From assembly GCA_038021145.1 (NCBI GenBank), contig JBBPHT010000008.1, positions 186,001 to 250,000 of the forward strand: DNA of 64,000 nucleotides, written 5' to 3'. Below the pieces are notes generated by a model. It was not told the origin of the DNA, made no database searches, and was given only the letters and a program-made list of their open reading frames with translations. Positions 41,993 through 52,994 of this stretch are shown in pieces. Position numbers and translations under genes: made by a program. The stretch's first letter is position 1, and the number at the start of each line of letters is the position of its first letter. Source of the stretch: Phyllosticta citriasiana (Eukaryota > Ascomycota > Dothideomycetes > Botryosphaeriales > Phyllostictaceae).

Positions 41993-44900
41993 GTGAAAGA
42001 CAGAGAGACAGACGTGTAGCCAAGGAAAATGTGTGTCTGTACAGCACACGCGGTATCATGGTCCCCGCAACGAGCCAGCAGGCAGGCGGGCGTACAGGCA
42101 TGTAATGCGCGCGCACACTACACATGATGCGTGATGCGGTGCGCCGCATGGTTGGGCCAGCCCCTGTCTGCCTTTGCTTTCCTTTCCTTTCTTTTTCTTG
42201 CTTCTTTGTGTGGCGTGCGTCCGTGTAATGTAATGGTCTGCCTGCCCGCGCGTGGCGCCGTCCAGTCGTACAGTGAGTGCTACAGTCCAAGCCAGGCCGA
42301 CCGCGTACGAATGAGCTACCTCACCGTCGTACGCGGCGGTCCCCTCGCTTGCTTCTGCCTATTGAAGGAGTGCGTGTGCAGGGAGGGAGGGATATAGAGA
42401 GAGAGTGAGTGAGAGAGAGAGAGAGAGGGAGGGAAGAGGAGGTGGGAATACGGACGAGGCGTGTTGCTTCTGGATGATGATGCTAAAGGGGTGTGGCACT
42501 TGATTGCTTCACTTCGTCGCCATCACCAACACTGCCTCCCTCCCTGCTGCCGACCTGCCTGCCTGCCTGCTGACAGATGGAAAGTTCTTGCGGCCCCGCC
42601 GTGCCATCGCCGCCGTCGTATCGTATTGGAATGGGAATACTGCATGTACATGCTGTTGAATCCCCAACCGCAACCACAACCTCCGTCGAGATCTGGGCCG
42701 GGCCCAGACTGAACGAACGATCCACCATCATCCGTTTGTCTTTTCTTCTGCCGCCCGTCGTCATTGTTTCCACGCAATCTCTCTATCCAACTAGCTGGCT
42801 GGCTAGCTATATGGCATGGCATGATCAACGACTCAAACGACCCACTTCGCTTCAACTTCTCTTCGGCAGTCGGCTCGCGGCAGTTGGTCGTTGCTCAGAC
42901 AGCCAGCCAGCCAGTCGATCGGTTAGGCATCTGTTGCCCCTGTCTGTTTTGTTAAGCTGTGGCGCAGAACAGGGGGCGCGACTGCCTGTCCGTTGTCTGG
43001 GATGCAGGGAGGTAAGTAGGCAGGTGGGATTTACCGCGTCGTACATGTTCTGCTAGATGGCTGCTGGGAGGGGGAGGGACGGGGGAGATAGACAGGGGGC
43101 GAGCTGGCGAGCAAGTAAAGTTAGTAAGAGCGGAAGCTCATCATGCGTCAGTCTGTCCGTCCATCCGTTTGTCATTTGCTTTAGCTAGTTTCTGCGGTTT
43201 TGGTGGTGGCGATTGAAGAGTAGGACAGCGACGACGGACGAGACTGGATGAAGGAGGAGGGGTAGGGAGGTGCGTTGAGATGAGACAGGCAAAAAGTCGA
43301 CGGACACGTTCGTGGCTGGTCCACGAAGCAACAGGAGTAAAAGGAGAAGAGACACTTTATAGAAGATAGGCCCCGTTTTCATGGACTTGAGTTTACTGGA
43401 CCAGGCGTATCATCGCCGACTTTACTTACCCATCTCGTCTCCTGAAGCTACGTTTGCGCTACAGTTCTTGGACAATTCCGACCTCTTGTGACTGCGTTAA
43501 AAAATGAGAGAAGGGGAAAAAAGCGGATAGGAGACTGGCAAGCGCGTCATCAGACGACGTGTAATGGCAATCAGAAGAGATGAGTATGTTTGCTCGTACG
43601 CAGGGAGTTCAGAGTGTTAGGGAAGAGAATAGAATGAGCCAAGCAAATAAACATCATGACTACCAGCACAGCATCAGCGGATCACACCCTTCACAAGGAG
43701 TGTTCGGAATATGCTCATGGTTTGTCAACACCACTAAGCAGCAAGTCACTCAATCCACATGTGGTTCGACACCTGCAGCAACGTCTTTCTACACACGGGA
43801 CCAGCCAAGGCATCTGTGGACTCTGCGCCCACGAGCATGGATGGTCTCGCAACCTCGGCCATACATAGTATGCTGGAAAAAGTGGTCCGTGATCATGTTT
43901 GTATACAAGGCCGTCGTCAGGCATGAAGATTGGACCTGGCCAACAACCAGATCGCGGGATAGCTGCGAGCACGGACGAGGAGAGTCCCCGGTCTTGCTGT
44001 AGATGTGCGTACGGCGCAGAAGTGTTGTGCTGGATTTGGCGTTTTCAGCTTTATACCAGGGACGAGGGAGGTTTAGAGGGAGAGGGAGGGGCAAGTCACG
44101 ATATGCGTGATTGACTCTTACCCGCGAGACATTGGCTCGTGAGAAGAGAGGTCGTCCATCCGAAAAGACTGCTTCAGCCTTTGCTACTGCTGTTGTGCTT
44201 ACAGAGGGTCCCGTCCCGACGAGCTGCTTACTCCATCACGCTCACAGTGCACACAGTGACTAAGAGCGTGCATATCGAGGCCCAGACCTCGTTATCGCTA
44301 CGACTGACAGGAGAGTCCGAATCATGAGGAGGTCCGTCTGTCGTATTCGAGTCCAAGGCGTGCTAGAGCCCTCCATGGGGGGTTTGACGGGCAACCAAGT
44401 TGGACGCAAGCCAGCAACTGCCATGTCACGATGGTCGATAAGGTCGTCGGACAACAAGGGTGTCGCGGACGCAAAGCGGGTTTGTCAAAGCACAAGCTGA
44501 AGGGTCAGGATCGAATGGCCTGGAAACGCTGTGCAAGCGAGGAGAAAAGCACGGTCTCCGCAAGCTCTCCATAGCTGAAGTTGACCGGGTGCGCTCAAGC
44601 TGCACGGGAAGGGAGCGAAGACCGTTTGTGTCCTTGTGTTCCCCAAGCTGATGAACATCGAAGGTGTTCATGTGAAGTCAGCATGTTCGACTGTCAGCGG
44701 GCAAACAATCCACCACCAGAATTCGAGACATGGTTTTCAGTCTCCCAATGACGCGACTGACGGCATGATCCAGTACAAAACATGAGCGAAACCCATATCA
44801 ACGTGATCGGGAGGCTGCCGGTTTCTAAGACCTAGGATCCAAGACATTTGGGAGTAGTCAGGGATCCAGTCCCACCTCCGCTGTAAGAGGGATTCCCGTT

Positions 44901-45513
44901 GGCCCGTCGTCTGCATCCAGGTAAGCGGAGGAAGATGCGGGGTGTGCTGTGGCTGGTAGCTAGCAGTTGACGTTATACTGCTGTGCTCTTGTGTTATTGT
45001 GCTGCTGGAGGGCAAGGCATGGAATCTGATTTGAGTGGAATTTAAACTCGAGGTGGCTTTGCGAATCATGCTGCTCTCCCGCTGATCCCTGTGCAGCCCG
45101 TGTCTTGCTTTCCCGCTGGACATGATAGGTCGATCACGATGTAGCAAGGCTGCGCGATTGTCCTGTCTCTAGAAATAGCTGGTCCAATGGCTCATGGTTG
45201 CTGATATGAATTTCAAGTCGGTCTTGAAATACCACTCTCAGCGTGGACTAATGGCCGTTGGAAAGCAAAGCAGCTGTTTACAGCTTCCAAGCGACGAACA
45301 AGAAGTAATGTCGTCAGAAGCTCATTTCGGGAAGCGAGTTCAAGACGGCGGCGAGGAAGATGTCGTTGTGCATCGGCGATTTTGCGGCCGAGTTGCGACG
45401 AGATGAAGATGTTGCATATTTCATACCCAGTTGAACAAAAGGCAGTGGGGCGAGGAAATTTGCAGACGACTTGACCTGTGGTTTTGCTGGTTGCTCTTTT
45501 GGGCAAGCGGCTC

Positions 45514-46437
45514 GCCAAGAGACTAGCAAAAGTTGCAGGATTCCATGAATGCAGGGATCGAGCGATTCCAACAATTTCGACAGGCGGTAGCGAGGTACGT
45601 GTGGGGGTGGAGTGGGAGGAAGCTTTTCCACGTCAAAGAGGCCAAGTTGTAGGCGGTGATTTTTGGCTCTGATGCGGCAGAGGATACATATACCTGTAAC
45701 ATTTGCGAGGTCCTCTCCGCATATCGTTCCGCTTGACATGCGATGAGCGGCTTACATGCCGATCTGCCGGCGAATCGAAGGATGTCCATGTGGTGTCTTG
45801 ATGGGGGGGGGGGAGGGGGCGTCAAGACCAGAGTGTGGATGCCTTGAGGCAGAGTGTCGGGCTTGACTGCTGAAGCGGTGGATGCGCGAGTCGACGTGAA
45901 ACGGAGAGGGACAGTCCTTGACATGAAATGTCTCTCTTGGTCGTCAGCAGGGCAGAAGCCGATGGCGACGACCTGAGTGTTGCGGTCTGGAAGAGGGTGG
46001 CACGAGAGCGGAGAGCCAAGACCACCCAGGCGGGGCCAGGCGGAGCGACTGGATGCGTTGGTTGGGGTCTGCAACCACCTGGGCTACGCCACGGCCTCTG
46101 CTGGGCCGAGGGACGGACCAAGGTAGGTAAGAAAGGAAGACGTCGCTCTAACTTTCCGCTCCGCCATGTCATTAATCTTCGCACCGTCCACTCTCGATGC
46201 GCATTTGACGTTTCTCATGGTGTTTTGCCGGCAACGAAACGCCCATTTCTTGGCTCGGATCTTCGGCGGGGACTCTGGTCACACCCCTGGCCCGTGCACC
46301 CGACCCATCCATGTCCAGGAACGACGAGAGTCATCTTCTCCGTTGACTTTGGCCTCTCCCTCTTCCTCCCTCACAAACCTCCGAATCCGCTTGCCGCGCT
46401 CGCTTCGTTGCTTGTCCTTCTGCTCGCTGACCTTGGC
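45514..46437 (+). promoter_or_regulatory. Cluster of PacC-type GCCARG hexamers upstream of the antiporter
   Basis: Seven matches to the ambient-pH regulator consensus GCCARG occur on either strand: 45514-45519, 45641-45646, 46015-46020, 46035-46040, 46249-46254 (reverse), 46286-46291 (reverse) and 46432-46437 (reverse). By chance about one is expected in this span at even base composition. PacC/Rim101 controls sodium-transport genes at alkaline pH in several fungi. Binding here is an inference from sequence. Confidence 0.35.
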
Positions 46438-46849
46438 CTACATTTCTCCGGTCTGAGGCTGCTGACCTGCGCAGGATCCGTTCGAAACGCCCGGTCGGTC
46501 CCCGTTGAGAAAAATCATCTGCTGGAATCTTCGCAACATTGCACGGACACGGCCTCTTCGCTCCACGGCACGCCAGTCCCTAAGCCGCCGCGTCTCCATC
46601 GGTGACGTAGCATATCCCCCACCCCCAAAATCTCTCTTTTATAAACATCAATTGTCCGCCGGGGCATCTTGGGAGCGGCGTCTGGGCGCGACCAACGACT
46701 ACATGCGGTCCAGTCACGAGGCCTCATCCCCCGCAAGTAGACATTTCCACGCCCCCGTCTTCTTTGGCACGTAGTCAATTACCTCCCGCCCTCCCATTGG
46801 ACAAGATCCCTTCGTTTCAGCAATCCTCGTCCTCCCCCCGCTGCACGCC

Positions 46850-49800
46850 ATGGCTTGGGAGCACCTTTCCATCACCAAGCCGCACTTGGTCTACATCATC
46901 CTCGGCGGCTTCACCTCCCTCTTTATGCTGTGCTCCTCCGTCATCAAGGAGAGACTGTATATTGGTGAAGCCACCGTCGCCACCTTGTGCGGCATCATCT
47001 TCGGCCCCCATGCCGCCAATCTGATCAATCCGCTGGGTTGGGGCAACACCGACCTCATCACCCTGGAGTTTTCACGCATTGTCTTGGTCGTACAATGCTT
47101 TGCCGTCGGCGTCGAATTGCCCAAGGCCTACATGGAGCGCCACTGGCGCTCCGTCATCTGTCTCCTCATTCCCGTCATGACGTTTGGTTGGCTCATTACC
47201 AGCTTGTTCATCTGGGGACTCATGAGCGGCTGGCTCGATTGGCTCGACAGCTTGTGCATCGCTGCCTGCGTCACTGCCACGGATCCCGTCCTCGCTTCGT
47301 CCGTCGTAGGCAAAGGCAAGTTTGCCAAACGTGTGCCCAAGCACTTGCGTGACCTGCTCTCGGCAGAGTCTGGCTGCAACGACGGCATGGCCTTTCCCTT
47401 TGTGTACCTGGCCCTGTACATTATTCGATACAAGAACCACCCCAACGAGGTTGCCATGCACTGGTTCTGCTACACCATTCTTTACGAATGTATTTTTGGT
47501 GCCTTTTACGGCGTCGCAATCGGCTACATTGCCCGTCAGTTGATTAGGTACTCGCACGAGCGCGATCTCATTGACAGGGAAAGCTTTCTCGTGTTTTATT
47601 TTGTCCTGGCCCTCTTTTGCGCCGGCTCGGGCAGTCTCCTCGGAATGGACGACTTACTCGTAGGCTTTGCCTGTGGTGTTGGCTTCAGTAACGACGGTTG
47701 GTTCTTGGAAAAAACGGAAGAGTCTCACGTATCCAACGTCATCGATTTACTCATCAACTTGACATTCTTTGTCTATTTTGGCACCATCATCCCCTGGGAG
47801 CAGTACAACGCGCCCGAGATCATTGGACTTTCTCCCTGGCGTCTCGTCGTCATCGCCATTCTTGTCCTCCTGTTCCGCCGGATTCCCATCATGATGGCCA
47901 TGATGCCTGCGATACCCGACATCAAAACTTGGCGCGAAGCCTTGTTTGCCGGTCACTTTGGTCCTATTGGTGTCGGAGCCATCTTCATCGCCATTCTCGC
48001 ACGCGCCGAGCTGGAAACAGAATCGACCACTCCTTTAGCCGTACTGCCGGAAAAGGGCTTCCCGCACTTGAACATCATTGAGCTCATCTGGCCCATTACG
48101 ACATTCTTGGTCATTTGTTCGATCGTGGTCCATGGCTCGTCAATCGCCGTCTTTACGCTTGGAAAGCACATCAACACGTTGACGCTGACGCTCTCGTACA
48201 CTCAGGCGAACGAAGAAGGACCCTCATGGATGGACCGGTTGCCGCGCATTCAGTCTCGCTCCAAGAGCTCCATGTCTTTGCGGCGCCCTGACGAGACAGA
48301 CTCTTCGTACGATGAAAAGGTCGAGACGGGCAGCGACAATCATCTTGGCCTCCCTCGCAACTTTCTCCGACGCAAGGATGACGACTCACAGTCGAGGTCC
48401 TCCAGCTTGCGTCCTTCCCGTCGTAGAAGATGGGAAGGAATGGGCCCTGGCGGGCCCATCAGTCAGTCTGCCATTGCGCCCGTTCGTCGCGAGCGGAGCC
48501 CGGCCGATACTCCTGCACAGGGTCGCGAAGATTCTGAAAACACTGCTCTCAACAGCGACGAGTCTCCTGAAGGAGACCGTATCCAATCTCCACAGGAAGA
48601 AGTCTACCAGGAAGGTGATCAGATTATCATCGAGGACGAAGAGGGCAACGTGCTCGACGTGCACGACTCCCACAAAGAGACTGCTAACGAGAAGCGCGAG
48701 CACAATGTCGAGGACGGCCGCAGAGCGATGACTGAAAAGGACATAGAAGACGGTGTCGCTCAGACCGAACACAAACACGATCACCACGATTCGATGCAGA
48801 AGATTGAGAACAAAATTGAGCACGAAATCGAGCATCCGGGTAGTGGCTGGCGCGAAATGCGGAAACTACTTCAACGTAGACACACTGAACCCCACGGAGA
48901 GGGCGCTGCTGGCGCCAAACCGAAAACGAAGCGCGGTCCGGCCCTTGCCTACCAGTTTGGCAACACCATCATTGTCGAAGACGAGGATGGAGAGGTTATC
49001 AAAAAGTACGACATCCCTGGCGACAAGAGGAGGCCGGACGAAGGTAAAGAAGGCGAAGGTATCAAGGCTAAGGGCCGTCTCCACCGCATGGGCACCTACC
49101 TTGGAATGTCCCACGAAGAGACCGAGGCCGCCAGTCGAGGCGACGTCGCTGCGGCTGCCGACAAGGAAGGGCAGCAAAAGGGCAAGGGTAGAAGCGAAAG
49201 AGAAGAGAGGAGGAGGCAGAGACAGCGTGAGGAGGAGAGCGATGACGAGCACATTCGCTTCACCGTTACTGCTGGTGGTCAACGTATGAGCAAGGCTCAG
49301 TTCATTTCCCAGATTCAGCACATGGACCCCAAGTCCCGCAAGAGATTTGTCGATAACAGCGACGCGTCGGATTTGGTCAAGAAGGAAGTTCACGAAGATG
49401 TCAAAGACCACGCCGCCGCCAGGGGCTCGCAACCCGTCCAGCGCAAAGACGGTGAGTCTGCTCGGGGCCGCCAGCCAGAGGCAGCGCAAGTTGCCCCAGC
49501 TATCCGCCGCACCGGACCGGATGGCCTGGCCCTTGTCGACTCTGACGAGGAAGAGATTCCTTTCCACAACTTCCGCGAGAGCCTTGCCTCATCCCGTGAC
49601 AACAATACGGGTGCAGCTCAGCGCCGCCGCCGTGCCGCCGGCCCAGCAAGAACAGCCACCACGCCGGCAGTTCCGGCTGCCGCGGCATCCACTGCCGCTC
49701 CGCTCACGAAGCAGTCCAGCACTGAGAGTGGTGGCTCCGCCAAACGCCGCCAAGTCATCGGTCGTACCGAAACGGGCGACAAGGTGAAAGCGAAGCCGAC

Positions 49801-50320
49801 GCACTTGGATGAGGGCGAGACGGCAGCCGAGCGAAGACGTCGCGAGGGAGCGCTTGGTTTGGGTTCCGGATCATCTTCGAGCGAAGACGAGAGCGACACG
49901 GACGAAGTTGCAGACGTTGGCAAGGGTATCAGACGTCCGCGCACCGAAGTGCAGCGCAAGGTCGAACGAGGGCGCGCCGTCGAGGAACGCAAGATTCGCG
50001 AGGAGGACGAAGACGAGGAGAAGCGAAAGGAGGAAGAGGAGGAAGAGGCAAAGCAGGAAGAAGCCAAAACGCGTACGCCAGGCATTCGCTTCGCCGAGCC
50101 CACGCGTCCACCGCAGCAACAGCAGCAGCAGCAGCAAGGACAGGGCTCGTCGACCAAACTGACGGTGCCTGGCCAGGGCAGTGACGGAGCTGTGGAGAGC
50201 GACGTCGGCGAGGCCAGCGGCGCCGAAGAGGGTGGCAATGGGAAGAGGAGGAGTGGCCATGGCCACAAGAGGAGCGGAAGCTTCAAATGGGGCTTCAAAA
50301 ACAAGTCGGGTCGTGAGTGA
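46850..50320 (+). CDS. Plasma-membrane Na+(K+)/H+ antiporter, Nha1/Sod2 type
   Basis: Single-exon gene for a 1156-residue protein. It exports Na+ and K+ (or Li+) in exchange for protons and supports salt tolerance and pH homeostasis at the plasma membrane. The first ~440 residues are the CPA1-type membrane domain with about twelve hydrophobic segments; ITKPHLVYIILGGFTSLFML opens it. TATDPVLASSVVGKG (about 140-154) and the acidic pair D267-D268 in GMDDLLVGFACGVGFS match residues reported as important in yeast Sod2/Nha1. The C-terminal ~700 residues are cytosolic, charged and disordered. They include two copies of an II(I/V)EDE(E/D)G motif about 115 residues apart, a SDEEEIPFHNFRESL block near 900, and a Gln run near 1090. 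The long tail is usual in filamentous fungi and regulates activity. A CT-rich leader precedes the ATG. Confidence 0.95.
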   Translation: MAWEHLSITKPHLVYIILGGFTSLFMLCSSVIKERLYIGEATVATLCGIIFGPHAANLINPLGWGNTDLITLEFSRIVLVVQCFAVGVELPKAYMERHWRSVICLLIPVMTFGWLITSLFIWGLMSGWLDWLDSLCIAACVTATDPVLASSVVGKGKFAKRVPKHLRDLLSAESGCNDGMAFPFVYLALYIIRYKNHPNEVAMHWFCYTILYECIFGAFYGVAIGYIARQLIRYSHERDLIDRESFLVFYFVLALFCAGSGSLLGMDDLLVGFACGVGFSNDGWFLEKTEESHVSNVIDLLINLTFFVYFGTIIPWEQYNAPEIIGLSPWRLVVIAILVLLFRRIPIMMAMMPAIPDIKTWREALFAGHFGPIGVGAIFIAILARAELETESTTPLAVLPEKGFPHLNIIELIWPITTFLVICSIVVHGSSIAVFTLGKHINTLTLTLSYTQANEEGPSWMDRLPRIQSRSKSSMSLRRPDETDSSYDEKVETGSDNHLGLPRNFLRRKDDDSQSRSSSLRPSRRRRWEGMGPGGPISQSAIAPVRRERSPADTPAQGREDSENTALNSDESPEGDRIQSPQEEVYQEGDQIIIEDEEGNVLDVHDSHKETANEKREHNVEDGRRAMTEKDIEDGVAQTEHKHDHHDSMQKIENKIEHEIEHPGSGWREMRKLLQRRHTEPHGEGAAGAKPKTKRGPALAYQFGNTIIVEDEDGEVIKKYDIPGDKRRPDEGKEGEGIKAKGRLHRMGTYLGMSHEETEAASRGDVAAAADKEGQQKGKGRSEREERRRQRQREEESDDEHIRFTVTAGGQRMSKAQFISQIQHMDPKSRKRFVDNSDASDLVKKEVHEDVKDHAAARGSQPVQRKDGESARGRQPEAAQVAPAIRRTGPDGLALVDSDEEEIPFHNFRESLASSRDNNTGAAQRRRRAAGPARTATTPAVPAAAASTAAPLTKQSSTESGGSAKRRQVIGRTETGDKVKAKPTHLDEGETAAERRRREGALGLGSGSSSSEDESDTDEVADVGKGIRRPRTEVQRKVERGRAVEERKIREEDEDEEKRKEEEEEEAKQEEAKTRTPGIRFAEPTRPPQQQQQQQQGQGSSTKLTVPGQGSDGAVESDVGEASGAEEGGNGKRRSGHGHKRSGSFKWGFKNKSGRE

Positions 50321-52013
50321 TGAACTCGCCCGTCTCCTGTCTGTCGTCTTGTCACGTCTCATGTCTTACTCCTCGTCTCCCTCTCTTTCTCACTGATGGT
50401 TGACGACATGGGCGTGGCATATTTGGCGCTGGGGATAGAGACGCGCGTACTTTGCTGTTCTTGTTTGCAACCTCGCGCTTCCTTCTCGTCTTGTCGTTCG
50501 TCCGCGAGTCGAGTCTGTCGCGCCTTTTTCTAGATACCTTTTTCGTTTTACAGAGGAGCCAGCCGGAGCGCTCAGCCGTCACTAGATTGTACGTCGGTGG
50601 AAGGGGGGAGAGGTTTGATATGATTTTCGTCACGTCTCGGCTGATAGATGGCTGTCGTGTAGGTAGTAAGGGGGCGTATAGAGAGGAGAGAAAGGAGCCT
50701 ATTATCGCTTCTTGGTAATGCTATCACAGAATTAGAAAAGCTACCCGCGCGCTTTCCACTTTGACTCGCTTACTTGTCGCTGGTACTGAGGTGCTCTTCT
50801 CGAGCCGACGGACTGGACTGGACTGGCCTGGCCCACAACACAACCTGGGAATGATGCGTTCGTTAATGCACCCGCGCATCTCCGTCCTGCCTCCGACGGC
50901 AGGTAAGAAGCGCAAAACGACATGCACGCCACGAATCCTCCCCCCCCTGCCACATAACAACACCGTCCATCTCGTCTCCTCGCAAACTCACAAAGACCGC
51001 GCTCACTACTCTTTAGATTGTCCACCAGGCCCACTGCAATTTCTCCAACAAAGGACATAGTCTACTATCTACAGCACAGGTCCGCAACCGAGTGTACCAA
51101 ACTTCGACTTCCCATCGACCTGAGACGCCGACGCTCCTTCCTTGAGCCAGATACTTTCCTAAAACGGCATTTTCAGCTTCAGCATGTCTGGCTTTTTTCG
51201 TCGATGGTGGTGGGGTTTGTCGTCTGCTTGCATCCGGGTGGACTGGACAGAGACACCGCGGGGTTTAGGAGGCTGTTGCGAGAGAGAGAGAGAGTCGCAG
51301 TCGTCGGATGCGGACGCGTGAGTTGGCTCGCCTGCAAGACCGAAGGTTTGTAATTCTGTCGTTGTGTCGATGATTTTCCTTGCAGTCAGGGATTTTGTTT
51401 GGTGTTTGTCCGTGGTTGCAGGAAGTCACAGGTGTGAATGGCCGATTTCTCGCTGTTCTCTGTTCGAGATGGACCTACCTAGCGTTCGTTCGTTGAGTCG
51501 CATTTGAGCCATGTCCTCAGTCCTTTGGTCGTCTAGGTCTATGCTGATCTCACGATGGTCATTCATGTATCGTGACTAGAATTCCTGCCAGATGCTTTTG
51601 CGCGCTGTGAAGTCGAGGCTTCAACATTTGTTAGATCTGTCTTGACAGTGGAAAATGGTGCGTCAGGGAAAGCAACATCAGCTCCGCAAACTAGATTTGC
51701 CCGAAATGATACCTCCTCTTAGCATAGAAGAGACAGGAGGTAGCAGACGCAGCAGTCGGGCGTCACAAGGTACAGATTTCGCGTGACTGGTCCTGCAAGC
51801 AATCAGTTCGCGTGCATTGTCTCCAGACTTTACGACTTTACCCTTTTTTTCATTTCAGTCTGTGCCCATCTTCGACCGAATTTGTGATCTGGCTCGATAG
51901 TTCGGCTTCTTACCCATCATTCGACTGTCTTTCTCTTCTGTGTCCACACTCACGACTGCGGCAGCCAGCGCCGAATGGAATAGCGACCCATAAGGTCACC
52001 AATAATCACCATC
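50321..52013. other. 1.7-kb spacer downstream of the antiporter
   Basis: I see no gene here. A short (GA)n run lies at about 51281-51292 and a CT-rich stretch at about 51830-52000 precedes the weak ORF at 52014. The remaining frames are short and unrecognisable. Confidence 0.55.
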
Positions 52014-52994
52014 ATGCAGATGGAGCAAACACCACACTGCATCAGTCACCGCGTCCAGCCACTCACCCACCATCCGCTCCAGATCCAAAGGCAACACACA
52101 CACATACACGCCGGCAGCCCCAACTTCAGCGCCATTATCGCCCACGAAATCGCCATGACGCTCCCTCCGTTTCCATACCCACCACCACTTCCAACAAAAG
52201 AAATAACAGCACCCCCATCCAACCCACACATCTACCACCCACAACAAACCCGCCACCACCGCCACATCCCCCCCTCACCCACCTACAGCAGCGTCATCGA
52301 CACCGAAATAACCCTCTCACTCCGCCCCATCCCTCCCTCATTCCTCTTCCCGGCACTGCATCAGACCACGCGTGTCGGGTCGATCGGGTACCGCGCGCCG
52401 CTCACGAGAGGCGGGGAGATGCTGTATCCGCTGTTTCCGCGGGCGGCGAGGGCGGGTTGGGAGGATGAGGGAGAGGATGAGGGAGAGGGAGAGGGAGAGG
52501 GAGAGGGAGAGAAGAATAGAGACAGAGCCACTGAGACTGGTGGTCAAGGTGCTATGCTGGATGAAGATGGCGAAGATGAGGATGGTGGTGCTGGTGGTGC
52601 TGGTGGTGCCGGTACTAGGCGGACAGTCGTTTTCCACAGCGAAACGGGGGCATTTGAGGTGCGGCGGCGGCGGCGGCATCCACCACAGCAACGACAAGAG
52701 TGCGGGGATCGACAATGTGCGCAAGAGGAAGGGTACAACGTCAACGTCAACACTAAGACGCCTCCGCCACCCTACAGCGCCAATTCCATCTCCATCTCCG
52801 CCCCAGCACCAACGTCGACTCGATCTGAAAAGCCCGGAGACAAGGACGCCTTGGACTGCGACTCTACATCCGCCATCTCGCCAGCCAAGCAGCAAGATCT
52901 CAGTTCCGGGCCTGTTTCGCGGCAGCGGCGCACACGGCGCGTCTCGCGGCTCGTGGAGTGGGGACGCGAGGTCAGGAGGAGAAGTGTGTGGTGA
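52014..52994 (+). CDS. Hypothetical low-complexity protein (weak call)
   Basis: An ATG frame of 326 codons that I do not recognise. The N-terminal ~110 residues are His/Pro/Ser-rich. Residues ~118-150 (TRVGSIGYRAPLTRGGEMLY, then LFPRAARAGW) look more protein-like. A Gly/Glu run (about 155-170) is encoded by a GGGAGA repeat, followed by an Asp/Glu/Gly block. A PPPPYSANS stretch includes a PPxY-like motif near residue 255, and the C-terminus is Arg-rich (RRTRRVSRLVEWGREVRRRS). The ordered basic C-terminus and the PPxY motif argue for a real, fast-evolving protein, perhaps a membrane-signalling or arrestin-pathway partner. Low complexity makes a chance frame possible. Confidence 0.4.
   Translation: MQMEQTPHCISHRVQPLTHHPLQIQRQHTHIHAGSPNFSAIIAHEIAMTLPPFPYPPPLPTKEITAPPSNPHIYHPQQTRHHRHIPPSPTYSSVIDTEITLSLRPIPPSFLFPALHQTTRVGSIGYRAPLTRGGEMLYPLFPRAARAGWEDEGEDEGEGEGEGEGEKNRDRATETGGQGAMLDEDGEDEDGGAGGAGGAGTRRTVVFHSETGAFEVRRRRRHPPQQRQECGDRQCAQEEGYNVNVNTKTPPPPYSANSISISAPAPTSTRSEKPGDKDALDCDSTSAISPAKQQDLSSGPVSRQRRTRRVSRLVEWGREVRRRSVW
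52475..52512. repeat. (GGGAGA)n repeat
   Basis: About six GGGAGA units within the weak ORF at 52014-52994, encoding a Gly-Glu alternation. Confidence 0.85.

Larger units (their letters stand above)
38535..46849. other. 8.3-kb gene-free, repeat-strewn region
   Basis: No frame in this stretch resembles a known protein, and the longest (about 140-185 codons, for example 43580-44002 + and 45523-46074 -) look like chance frames. It is not strikingly AT-rich. It is full of short tandem repeats (CCTGG, GTCA, GGCT, ACG, CAA, GA) and Ser/Arg-type low complexity on both strands. The right end (about 46100-46849) is CT-rich and probably the antiporter's promoter and leader. Possible contents are a non-coding RNA, a very long regulatory region or an old decayed gene, but I can support none of these directly. 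Confidence 0.5.
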
